The position numbers were made by a program, and so were the translations under genes. The notes below the pieces were generated by a model. It worked only from the letters and a program-made list of their open reading frames with translations, searched no databases and had not been told where the DNA came from. Positions 55,451-64,000 of a stretch of 64,000 bases of DNA are shown here, piece after piece (positions within the stretch are counted from its first letter, which is position 1; each line of letters starts with the position of its first letter). Source of the stretch: Methylobacterium sp. NMS14P (lineage in GTDB: Bacteria > Pseudomonadota > Alphaproteobacteria > Rhizobiales > Beijerinckiaceae); contig NZ_CP087106.1 of NCBI RefSeq assembly GCF_028583545.1, positions 1,054,001 to 1,118,000 on the forward strand, written 5' to 3'.

Positions 55451-56044
55451 ATGGCTGAGGCGGCTGTCCGGCAAGCGACCTACGCGGATCTGGAGGCGGT
55501 CCCGGAGCATCGCGTCGCCGCGATCATCGACGGCGTGCTGGAGACGCATCCGCGGCCTAGGCCGCGGCACGGCATTGCCGCGGCCCACCTGTCGGGAGAG
55601 CTGGATCGGCCGTTCGCACGCAGCCGCGGCGGTCCCGGCGGATGGGTCTTCATCATCGAGCCCGAGCTTCACCTTGGATCCCAGGTGGTCGTGCCCGATC
55701 TTGCGGGCTGGCGCCGCGAGCGGATGCCGACCGAACCCGAGGATGCTTTCATCGAGACGCCTCCGGATTGGGTCTGCGAGATCCTCGCGCCGTCAACGAC
55801 TCGCCTCGATCGCGGGCCGAAGCGCCGGATCTATGCAGGGTCCGGCGTCGGCCATCTCTGGCTGCTCGACCCGGCGGCCGGCGTACTCGAAGGCTTCGCC
55901 CTCGCGGACGGGCGCTGGGTACTCCCCGCCACGGTCCAGCGCGGCGAGACCGTGGCCCTGCCGCCGTTCGACGCCGTCCCGTTCCCCCTCGACGACCTCT
56001 TCCCCTTCGACGATCCGGCCGCCCCGGCCTTGCCCGAGACCTGA
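55451..56044 (+). CDS. Uma2-family (DUF820) PD-(D/E)xK nuclease-fold protein
   Basis: The 197-residue protein has the Uma2 layout: [22 protein letters not shown], then [27 protein letters not shown] with the active-site Asp, and [37 protein letters not shown] with the Glu and Lys. The acidic C-terminus is typical. It is 16 bases after the DUF5076 gene and 5 bases before pdhC. Role unknown; these genes move often and this one may be an insertion into the operon. Confidence 0.8.
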   Translation: MAEAAVRQATYADLEAVPEHRVAAIIDGVLETHPRPRPRHGIAAAHLSGELDRPFARSRGGPGGWVFIIEPELHLGSQVVVPDLAGWRRERMPTEPEDAFIETPPDWVCEILAPSTTRLDRGPKRRIYAGSGVGHLWLLDPAAGVLEGFALADGRWVLPATVQRGETVALPPFDAVPFPLDDLFPFDDPAAPALPET

Positions 56045-56048
56045 TGCC

Positions 56049-57482
56049 ATGCCGATCAACGTGCTGATGCCCGCGCTCTCCCCGACCATGGAGAAGGGCA
56101 ACCTCGCCAAGTGGCTCAAGAAGGAGGGCGACGCGATCAAGTCCGGCGACGTGCTGGCCGAGATCGAGACCGACAAGGCCACCATGGAGGTGGAGGCCAT
56201 CGACGAGGGCGTCCTCGCCAAGATCCTCGTCCCCGAGGGCACCGCGGACGTGCCGGTCAACGACCTGATCGCCATCATCGCCGCCGAGGGCGAGGACCCG
56301 TCGAGCGTGCAGGCCGGCGGCGCGCCGAAGGCCGCCTCGAACGGCGCGGCCAAGGCCGAGTCCAAGCCGGAGCCCAAGTCCGACGCGTCGGCCGCGGCGC
56401 AGAACACCACGCCCGGCGGCGGCCACATGTCGTACGAGCGGGTGAACGCCGCACCGGAGGGCGCGCAGCCGAGCGGCGCTCCGCAGGGTGGCGCGCAGGC
56501 CGGCTCGGGCGGCCGGGTCTTCGCCTCGCCGCTCGCCCGGCGCATCGCCAAGCAGGAGGGCGTCGATCTCGGCGCCGTCCAGGGCAGCGGGCCGCACGGC
56601 CGCATCATCGCCCGCGACGTCCAGGCCGCGAAGGCCTCCGGCGCCACCAAGGCGCCCGCCGCCGCGCAGCCCGCCGCCGAGGCGCCGAAGGCCGCTGCCC
56701 CCGCCCCGAAGGCCGCCCCCGCGGGCGGCGCGCCGGCCGGGCTCACGACCGATCAGGTCAAGGGCTTCTTCGCCAAGGATGCCTACGAGGAAGTCCCCCT
56801 CGACGGCATGCGCAAGACCATCGCCAAGCGCCTCACCGAGGCGATGCAGGTCGCCCCGCACTTCTACCTGACGGTGGATTGCGAGCTCGACGCGCTGATG
56901 AAGCTGCGCGAGACGCTGAACGGCTCCGCCGGCAAGGACAAGGACGGCAAGCCCGCCTTCAAGCTCTCGGTGAACGACTTCGTCATCAAAGCGATGGGCC
57001 TCGCGCTGACCCGCGTCCCGGCCGCCAACGCGGTCTGGGCCGAGGACCGGATCCTGCGCTTCAAGCACGCCGAGGTCGGCGTCGCGGTGGCGATCGACGG
57101 CGGGCTGTTCACCCCGGTGATCCGCCGGGCGAACGAGAAGACGCTCTCGACCATCTCCAACGAGATGAAGGACTTCGCCGCACGGGCGCGTGCCAAGAAG
57201 CTGAAGCCCGAGGAGTACCAGGGCGGCGTCACCTCGGTGTCGAACCTCGGCATGTTCGGGATCAAGCACTTCACCGCGGTGATCAACCCGCCGCAATCGA
57301 GCATCCTGGCGGTGGGTGCGGGCGAGAAGCGCGTCGTCGTGAAGGACGGGGCGCCGGCCGTGGTCCAGGTCATGACCTGCACCCTGTCGTGCGACCATCG
57401 GGTGCTCGACGGGGCGCTCGGCGCGGAGCTGGTCTCGGCCTTCAAGGGGCTGATCGAGAACCCGATGGGCATGCTGGTCTGA
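56049..57482 (+). CDS. pdhC: Dihydrolipoamide acetyltransferase (pyruvate dehydrogenase E2)
   Basis: The 477-residue E2 has one lipoyl domain (Lys43 in [10 protein letters not shown]), an Ala/Pro linker, a peripheral-subunit-binding domain ([34 protein letters not shown] in two parts near residues 158-195), a second Ala/Pro linker and a catalytic domain with DHRVLDGA near the C-terminus. It transfers acetyl groups to CoA and forms the complex core. ATG 56049 is five bases after the Uma2 stop. Confidence 0.97.
   Translation: MPINVLMPALSPTMEKGNLAKWLKKEGDAIKSGDVLAEIETDKATMEVEAIDEGVLAKILVPEGTADVPVNDLIAIIAAEGEDPSSVQAGGAPKAASNGAAKAESKPEPKSDASAAAQNTTPGGGHMSYERVNAAPEGAQPSGAPQGGAQAGSGGRVFASPLARRIAKQEGVDLGAVQGSGPHGRIIARDVQAAKASGATKAPAAAQPAAEAPKAAAPAPKAAPAGGAPAGLTTDQVKGFFAKDAYEEVPLDGMRKTIAKRLTEAMQVAPHFYLTVDCELDALMKLRETLNGSAGKDKDGKPAFKLSVNDFVIKAMGLALTRVPAANAVWAEDRILRFKHAEVGVAVAIDGGLFTPVIRRANEKTLSTISNEMKDFAARARAKKLKPEEYQGGVTSVSNLGMFGIKHFTAVINPPQSSILAVGAGEKRVVVKDGAPAVVQVMTCTLSCDHRVLDGALGAELVSAFKGLIENPMGMLV
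56141..56197 (+). repeat. 57-base direct repeat, copy 2 (lipoyl domain of pdhC)
   Basis: Same sequence as 53737-53793 in pdhB, 2404 bases apart in direct orientation. Confidence 0.9.
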
Positions 57483-57495
57483 GCCGGAGCACACG

Positions 57496-58935
57496 ATGTC
57501 CGACACCTACGACGTCCTCATCATCGGCGCCGGGCCCGGCGGCTACGTCACCGCGATCCGCGCGGCGCAGCTCGGCTTCAAGACCGCCGTGGTCGACCGC
57601 GAGCACCTGGGCGGCATCTGCCTGAACTGGGGCTGCATCCCCACCAAGGCCCTGCTCCGCTCGGCCGAGATCTTCCACTACTTCCAGCACCCCGGCGATT
57701 ACGGGCTGACGGCCGACAAGGTCGGGTTCGACACGGCCGCCATCGTGAAGCGCTCCCGCGGCGTCTCGGCCCGGCTCAACGGCGGCGTCGGCATGCTGCT
57801 CAAGAAGAACAAGGTCGACGTGATCTGGGGCGAGGCCTCGGTCGACAGCGCCGCGCAGGGCAACCAGCCCGGCCAGGTCACCGTGAAGGAGACGAAGCGC
57901 GCCGAGGCGCCGAAGGGCGCCAAGGGCGCCGGCACCTACCAGGCCAAGCACATCATCGTGGCGACCGGCGCGCGTCCGCGCGCGATCCCCGGGATCGAGC
58001 CCGACAAGAAGCTGATCTGGACCTACTACGAGGCCATGGTCCCCGAGACGATGCCCAAGAGCCTGCTGGTGATGGGCTCCGGCGCCATCGGCATCGAGTT
58101 CGCCTCGTTCTACCGCACCATGGGCGCCGAGGTGACCGTGGTGGAGCTGCTGCCGCAGATCCTGCCCGTGGAGGATGCCGAGATCGCCGGCCTCGCCCGC
58201 AAGCGCTTCGAGAAGCAGGGCATCAAGATCCTCACCGGCGCCAAGGTCACGAAGGTCGAGAAGGGCGCCGATTCGGTCACCGCCACCGTCGAGGGCGGCG
58301 ACGGCAAGACCCAGCAGATCACGGCCGAGAAGCTGATCTCGGCGGTTGGCGTGGTCGGCAACATCGAGAATATCGGTCTCGAGAAGCTCGGGGTGAAGAT
58401 CGACCGCGGGATCGTGGTGACGGACGGGCTCGGCCGCACCAACGTGCCCGGCCTCTACGCGATCGGCGACGTCGCCGGCCCGCCGATGCTCGCCCACAAG
58501 GCCGAGCACGAGGGCGTCATCTGCATCGAGACCATCAAGGGCCTGCACACCCACCCGATGGACAAGGCCAAGATCCCGGGCTGCACCTATTGCCAGCCGC
58601 AGATCGCCAGCGTCGGGCTGACCGAGGCCAAGGCCAAGGAGCAGGGGTTCTCGGTGAAGGTCGGCCGGTTCCCGTTCGCGGGCAACGGCAAGGCGATCGC
58701 GCTGGGCGAGCCGGACGGGCTGATCAAGACCGTGTTCGACGCCAAGACCGGCCAGCTGCTCGGCGCCCACATGGTCGGCGCCGAGGTGACCGAGCTGATC
58801 CAGGGCTACGTGGTGGCGATGAACCTGGAGAGCACCGAGGAGGAGCTGATGCACACGGTGTTCCCGCACCCGACGCTCAGCGAGATGATGCACGAGAGCG
58901 TGCTCGACGCCTACGGCAAGGTGATCCACACCTGA
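57496..58935 (+). CDS. lpdA: Dihydrolipoamide dehydrogenase (E3)
   Basis: The 479-residue flavoprotein reoxidises dihydrolipoamide with NAD. It shows the FAD motif IIGAGPGGYVTA, the redox pair Cys42/Cys47 in GGICLNWGCIPTK, the NAD motif VMGSGAIGIEF, YAIGDVAGPPMLAHKA, and the C-terminal His-Glu in HPTLSEMMHE. There is a Lys/Gly-rich insertion near residues 128-145. It starts 13 bases after pdhC and ends the operon at a strong hairpin. Confidence 0.97.
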   Translation: MSDTYDVLIIGAGPGGYVTAIRAAQLGFKTAVVDREHLGGICLNWGCIPTKALLRSAEIFHYFQHPGDYGLTADKVGFDTAAIVKRSRGVSARLNGGVGMLLKKNKVDVIWGEASVDSAAQGNQPGQVTVKETKRAEAPKGAKGAGTYQAKHIIVATGARPRAIPGIEPDKKLIWTYYEAMVPETMPKSLLVMGSGAIGIEFASFYRTMGAEVTVVELLPQILPVEDAEIAGLARKRFEKQGIKILTGAKVTKVEKGADSVTATVEGGDGKTQQITAEKLISAVGVVGNIENIGLEKLGVKIDRGIVVTDGLGRTNVPGLYAIGDVAGPPMLAHKAEHEGVICIETIKGLHTHPMDKAKIPGCTYCQPQIASVGLTEAKAKEQGFSVKVGRFPFAGNGKAIALGEPDGLIKTVFDAKTGQLLGAHMVGAEVTELIQGYVVAMNLESTEEELMHTVFPHPTLSEMMHESVLDAYGKVIHT

Positions 58936-58952
58936 TCGGCGGCCGAAGCGGC

Positions 58953-58982
58953 GCGCGGGTCGGACGTGGGTCCGACCCGCGC
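58953..58982. terminator. Hairpin after lpdA
   Basis: GCGCGGGTCGGAC and GTCCGACCCGCGC form a perfect 13-base stem around GTGG, 17 bases after the lpdA stop and between convergent genes. Confidence 0.65.
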
Positions 58983-58995
58983 CGCCACCGACCGG

Positions 58996-59199
58996 TCAGT
59001 GCGGACCGGACCGCGCCGCGAGCGTCAGGCTCACGGCCTGGAACAGCAGGATCACCAGAACCGTCGCCACGCTGCCGCCGATCGGGATCAGCAGCAGGGC
59101 GAACAGCGGATCGAGCCCCCGGACGAGCAGGAGCGTGATGCAGCTGCCGATCACAGAGGCGATGGTCATCCGAAAGATGCAGCATTCGGACGGTTGCAT
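58996..59199 (-). CDS. Small membrane protein of unknown function
   Basis: The 67-residue product has two predicted membrane helices (about residues 12-27 and 31-58). A GGAGGG precedes the ATG at 59199. It is convergent with lpdA. I recognise no family; the second start, Met11, is possible. Confidence 0.55.
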   Translation of the reverse strand: MQPSECCIFRMTIASVIGSCITLLLVRGLDPLFALLLIPIGGSVATVLVILLFQAVSLTLAARSGPH

Positions 59200-59337
59200 G
59201 CGCCCTCCAATCAGGCCCCCGTCGGGAGTTTGACGAGCCGCGCCCGGTCATGCAACCGGAGATAGTACTTAGTCGAAAATCAATCTGAGATCATGGATCT
59301 GAGGCGACTCTGAGGCGTCCGACACCGGTCCTGAACC

Positions 59338-59556
59338 TCAGCGGTGCCCGCGATCCACGGGCTCGGCCTGGTCCGGAGACGGTACGTAGGCGCACCACTC
59401 GCAGATCCCGCGCTCCGCGCCGCGCTGCGCGTTGCGCTGGGAGCAGAGTGGGCAGACGAGCAGGATCAGCCGCGTGCCGGAGCGCAGCGCCAGCCCGCGC
59501 CCCCGGAAGGTGACCTCGGTCGTCGCGTCGCACGAGGCCCGGTCCCGGGCGCTCAC
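59338..59556 (-). CDS. Small protein with two CxxC zinc-ribbon knuckles
   Basis: The 72-residue product has CPLC and CEWC knuckles 16 residues apart, which suggests one zinc-binding ribbon. The GTG at 59556 has GGAG seven bases upstream; a GTG at 59598 would add 14 Arg-rich residues. Function unknown. It is divergent from the ammonia-lyase gene. Confidence 0.5.
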   Translation of the reverse strand: MSARDRASCDATTEVTFRGRGLALRSGTRLILLVCPLCSQRNAQRGAERGICEWCAYVPSPDQAEPVDRGHR

Positions 59557-59780
59557 GGCGCGACTCCGTCGTCGCGTAGCCGCTGCGCGGGCCTGCACGT
59601 GGTCTCGATGGCCATGGCGATGCCGCCCCCCAGCGTTCCTGCCAAGTTGTCGCTGGGTATAAGCGGCGAGCCGGCGAATGGCTCCGCTTGCGCATGTGAA
59701 TCGGCCGGATGCATGCGGGCCGAAACGCCCGTATGAGGGGCTGCGGCCCGCTTCTTCCGGTGCGGCGCCGGGCGGATGGG

Positions 59781-60797
59781 ATGCAGGCGACGATGCACGA
59801 CACCCAGCAGGGCGAACCCGGTGCGGCGGCTGGCGGCCTTCCCACGTTCGCCGACGTGGCCCGCGCCGCGGAGCGGATCGCCGGGGCCGCGCACCGCACC
59901 CCGGTCCTGACCTCGCGCACGGCGGACGCGATGACCGGCGGCCGCCTGTTCTTCAAGGCGGAGAACCTGCAGCGGGCCGGCGCCTTCAAGTTCCGCGGCG
60001 CCTACAACGCGATCAGCGCCCTGCCGGAGGCGGCCCGTACCCGCGGGGTGATCACCTACTCCTCCGGCAACCACGCCCAGGCGATCGCGCTGGCGAGCCG
60101 GCTGCTCGGGGCGCCCGCCACCATCATCATGCCGGGCGACGCCCCCGCGGCGAAGATCGCCGCCACCCGCGGCTACGGCGCCGAGGTGGTCCTGTACGAC
60201 CGCTACACCCAGGATCGCGAGGCCCTCGGCAGCGAGATCGCCGAGGCCCGCGGCCTGACGCTGATCCCGCCCTTCAACCATCCCGACGTCATCGCCGGGC
60301 AGGGGACGCTGGCGCAGGAGCTGATCGAGACGGCCGGCCCCCTCGACGTGCTGGTGGCCTGCCTCGGCGGCGGCGGACAGCTCGCGGGCTGCGCGCTCGC
60401 CGCCGCCGCGCTGTCGCCGGGCTGCCGGGTGATCGGCGTCGAGCCGGAGGCGGGCAATGACGGGCAGCGCTCGTTCCGCGAGGGCAGAGTCGTCACGATC
60501 CCGGTGCCCCGCACCATCGCCGACGGGGCGCAGTCGACGGCGCTGGGCGACCTGACCTTCGCGATCATCCGCGCGCAGGTGTCCGACATCCTCACCGTCA
60601 CCGACGCGCAGCTCGTCGAGACCATGCGGTTCTTCGCCAGCCGGATGAAGCTCGTGGTCGAGCCGACCGGCTGCCTCGCGGCGGCGGCGGTGCTGAGCGG
60701 CCTCGTGGACGTCAAGGACAGGCGCGTCGGCGTGGTGATCAGCGGCGGCAACGTCGACCTGGCGGCCTTCGCGCGGCTGACCGGTGAGGCGGCCTGA
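59781..60797 (+). CDS. PLP-dependent threonine/serine ammonia-lyase family enzyme
   Basis: The 338-residue enzyme has the fold-type II signature FFKAENLQRAGAFKFRGAYNAI with the Schiff-base Lys, the substrate loop SSGNHAQA and the phosphate-binding CLGGGGQLAG. It lacks the C-terminal ACT domain of biosynthetic IlvA, so it is a catabolic threonine dehydratase, serine racemase/dehydratase or hydroxyaspartate ammonia-lyase type. ATG 59781 or 59793 are both possible. It is a single gene. Confidence 0.85.
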   Translation: MQATMHDTQQGEPGAAAGGLPTFADVARAAERIAGAAHRTPVLTSRTADAMTGGRLFFKAENLQRAGAFKFRGAYNAISALPEAARTRGVITYSSGNHAQAIALASRLLGAPATIIMPGDAPAAKIAATRGYGAEVVLYDRYTQDREALGSEIAEARGLTLIPPFNHPDVIAGQGTLAQELIETAGPLDVLVACLGGGGQLAGCALAAAALSPGCRVIGVEPEAGNDGQRSFREGRVVTIPVPRTIADGAQSTALGDLTFAIIRAQVSDILTVTDAQLVETMRFFASRMKLVVEPTGCLAAAAVLSGLVDVKDRRVGVVISGGNVDLAAFARLTGEAA

Positions 60798-60929
60798 GGC
60801 GGGCTCGGGCGGCGATTGCCGGACCGGTGTGACCCCGCCGCGGTGGACCGGCCCCGAGGCAATGCTTATCTTGTGCGCGTCAGAGTGCGCGTCCCCGGGC
60901 CTTGAACCCGGATGGGCGGGAGGGTGACG

Positions 60930-61307
60930 ATGTCCGCTGGTTTCAAGGTTCTCTCGCTGACCGATCGCGCCGCCGATCGGATCAAGGCGATCATGGCGGA
61001 CGCCGACCGGCCGATCGCCGGGCTGCGCGTCGGCGTCCGGAACGGCGGCTGCGCCGGGATGTCCTACACGATGGAATATGCCGAGGCGGCCAAGCCCGGC
61101 GAGGACGTGGTCGAGGATCGCGGCGTGCGCGTGTTCGTCGATCCGAAGGCGGTGCTGTTCCTGCTCGGCACCGAGATGGATTTCACCACCAACAAGCTGG
61201 CGTCGCAGTTCGTGTTCAACAATCCGAACCAGACGTCGGCCTGCGGCTGCGGCGAGTCCGTGGCGATCACGCCGGTCTCGGCGGACCGCCTGCCCGCGCA
61301 GGCCTGA
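60930..61307 (+). CDS. A-type iron-sulfur cluster carrier (HesB/SufA/ErpA family)
   Basis: The 125-residue protein has the three conserved cysteines of the family: one in RNGGCAGMSY and two in the C-terminal SACGCGES. These proteins carry Fe-S clusters to target enzymes. It is not next to a suf or isc operon, so whether it is ErpA- or SufA-like cannot be told from context. ATG 60930 follows an AGGGTGA. Confidence 0.9.
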   Translation: MSAGFKVLSLTDRAADRIKAIMADADRPIAGLRVGVRNGGCAGMSYTMEYAEAAKPGEDVVEDRGVRVFVDPKAVLFLLGTEMDFTTNKLASQFVFNNPNQTSACGCGESVAITPVSADRLPAQA

Positions 61308-61349
61308 GGGCTCCGCGCGGGTCGGCGCGGGCGACCGCGCAAGCCGCCC

Positions 61350-61366
61350 CGGCTCCGGCGGAGCCG
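61350..61366. terminator. Short hairpin downstream of the Fe-S carrier gene
   Basis: CGGCTCC and GGAGCCG pair around GGC, about 43 bases after the stop, in the 264-base gap before the convergent GGDEF gene. Nothing else is visible in that gap. Confidence 0.35.
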
Positions 61367-61571
61367 AGGGTTCCGCGCTCCCGAACGGGCATCCCGGTCG
61401 TGCAGCCCGACGACCGGTGGTCCGCGCCGTCGTTCCGCGACGCCCCAGGCGAGGCCGGCCTCCGGCATCGCCGTCGCTGAAGATCGTGCCGCGTCGGCGG
61501 GGCTGTCTGCCGGGCTCCGCCGCGCGGCCCCGGGAGACGGGTGAAGCGGCCGCGACGCGGTCGGACCCGGC

Positions 61572-62630
61572 CTAGGCCACCTGCGACAGCGACTCGGCGG
61601 CGTCGTCCAGGAAGCGATTCCGGCCGGCGCGCTTCGCCGCGAACATGCACAGGTCGGCCCGCTCCATCAGCGAGGCCGGCGTGTCGCCGGGGCGCAGCAC
61701 CGCGACGCCCAGGGAGATGGTGACCTTGCCGAGCGATTCGCCGGTCGAGCGCTTGACCAGCTCGCGTCCCATGACGCTGGCGCGGACCGTCTCGGCCACC
61801 TGCTTGGCCACCGCCCGGTCGGCCCCCGGCAGGATGATCCCGAACTCCTCGCCGCCGAACCGGGCGAGCTGCGCCTGCTTGCCGGCATTCTCGCGCATCA
61901 CGATCGCCACGAGCCGCAGGACCTGGTCGCCCGTGAGATGACCGTACAGGTCGTTGAAGCGCTTGAAGAAGTCGATGTCGAGGATGATCAGGCTCATGGG
62001 CGTGCTGCGCGCCCGCGCCGTCTCCATGGACGCCTTCAGCGTCTCCTCGAAATGCTTGCGGTTCGCCAGCCCCGTCAGGGCGTCGGTCAGGCTCTCGCGC
62101 CGGGTCGCCTCGAGCTTCTCGCGCAGCGTCTCGATCTCGCTGCGGGTCTCGCGCATGCGGGCTTCGAGGATCCGGTTGTTGGCGGCGACCTCCCGGGTCG
62201 TGGCGGCCAGGGTCGCGACGATCTCGCCGAACCGCGCCCGGCTCGGGACGCCCTGGGAGAGATCCTGCGCGACCCCGCGCAGGGACTCGCTGTACTGCGC
62301 CGTCGAGCCCAGGGAGAGGTCCAGGATCTCGGTGACGGCCGCGATCTCGCTGAGGACGACGCGGCTGACGTCGTCGGTCGTGCTCGCGAGGCGCCGCCCG
62401 TCGAGATAGGTCTCGTGCAGGTCGTCGATGTCGCCCTCGGTGAGGCAGCCGTTCTGGCTGGTGAGACGCTTCACGGCGTCGGCGAGGAGCGGCAGTTCCC
62501 CCGAGACGTAAGCGTACCAGACGGCGTAGGCGCGCGGCGTCGCGGAGGGGCCGTAATCGCGAATCAGATCGTGGCTGCGCTTCGCCAGCGCGAAGCTGCG
62601 ATCGCGATCCGAATAGGTCTCCTGGCTCAT
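61572..62630 (-). CDS. Diguanylate cyclase (GGDEF protein)
   Basis: The 352-residue protein has an N-terminal helical region (about 1-185, rich in heptads near 120-180) and a GGDEF domain with the active-site motif GGEEF in ARFGGEEFGIILPG, preceded by LTDALTGLANRKHFEETL and IILDIDFFKRFND. An RxxD inhibitory site is not obvious at the usual place. It should make cyclic di-GMP. ATG 62630 is preferred: the upstream 30 residues in frame are unlike the family. Confidence 0.9.
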   Translation of the reverse strand: MSQETYSDRDRSFALAKRSHDLIRDYGPSATPRAYAVWYAYVSGELPLLADAVKRLTSQNGCLTEGDIDDLHETYLDGRRLASTTDDVSRVVLSEIAAVTEILDLSLGSTAQYSESLRGVAQDLSQGVPSRARFGEIVATLAATTREVAANNRILEARMRETRSEIETLREKLEATRRESLTDALTGLANRKHFEETLKASMETARARSTPMSLIILDIDFFKRFNDLYGHLTGDQVLRLVAIVMRENAGKQAQLARFGGEEFGIILPGADRAVAKQVAETVRASVMGRELVKRSTGESLGKVTISLGVAVLRPGDTPASLMERADLCMFAAKRAGRNRFLDDAAESLSQVA

Positions 62631-62731
62631 CCGTATCCCGTGGTCCGGGGCGTCCGGCGCGCATGCGCCGTCACCCAGACTTGATATACGGCCGCCTGGT
62701 AGCCGGACAGTTAAGCCCAAACAGACGTCTG

Positions 62732-64000
<1,269 letters not shown>

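Overview
This GC-rich window reads as the chromosome of a Methylobacterium-like alphaproteobacterium (pink-pigmented facultative methylotroph). The lineage call rests on archaeal-type C1-cofactor genes (HisA-like and MfnF-like, 28268-30058), a large hopanoid side-chain locus, a lipoylated PdhB, a CtrA-type box in front of a flagellar gene and a sigma-EcfG-type promoter. I see no rRNA, tRNA, CRISPR array, insertion sequence or prophage.

Layout. 1-230: 5' part of flgC. 293-18994: a surface-polysaccharide locus resembling the rhizobial rkp-1 K-antigen region, with a formyltransferase, an SDR (RkpH-like), KpsS- and KpsC-like Kdo transferases, an LtaS-like membrane hydrolase (RkpI-like), a Wza-like exporter, an alpha-oxoamine synthase (RkpG-like), a 2480-residue reducing polyketide synthase (RkpA-like) and UDP-glucose dehydrogenase (RkpK-like). 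19306-31720: mixed core genes (argB, a HAD nucleotidase, rplS, a chemoreceptor, RidA, a lytic transglycosylase, a CMD/TetR/O-methyltransferase group, leuD) and the C1-cofactor genes. 31808-44061: the hopanoid locus (hpnH, hpnN, hpnK, hpnJ, hpnI, hpnM, hpnL), interrupted by a MarR-GNAT regulator and ending in a divergent glycine-amidinotransferase homologue. 44214-50500: alpha/beta hydrolase, kdsA, a methyltransferase, a Gly/Tyr-rich exported protein, queF, eno and a DUF3574 protein. 50705-58935: a class III cyclase, ftsB and the pyruvate dehydrogenase operon (pdhA-pdhB-DUF5076-Uma2-pdhC-lpd). 58996-64000: small proteins, a threonine-dehydratase-type enzyme, an A-type Fe-S carrier, a GGDEF protein and the 3' part of a DEAD-box helicase gene that leaves the window.

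Two systems stand out. (1) The polyketide synthase has no thioesterase and its stop codon overlaps the start of a PLP alpha-oxoamine synthase; with the locus SDR this is the enzyme set that makes sphingoid-like amino alcohols (fungal fumonisin uses the same logic), here placed among capsule genes, so a polyketide-derived lipid for the capsule is a reasonable hypothesis. (2) HpnI, HpnK and HpnJ build the aminocyclitol ether of bacteriohopanetetrol. The amidinotransferase, divergent from hpnL, keeps all three catalytic residues and belongs to a fold family that includes aminocyclitol amidinotransferases, making it a strong candidate for the missing enzyme of guanidino-cyclitol hopanoids.

Most coding calls are firm. 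Start codons are less certain where noted. Promoters and operators were read by eye and are hypotheses.
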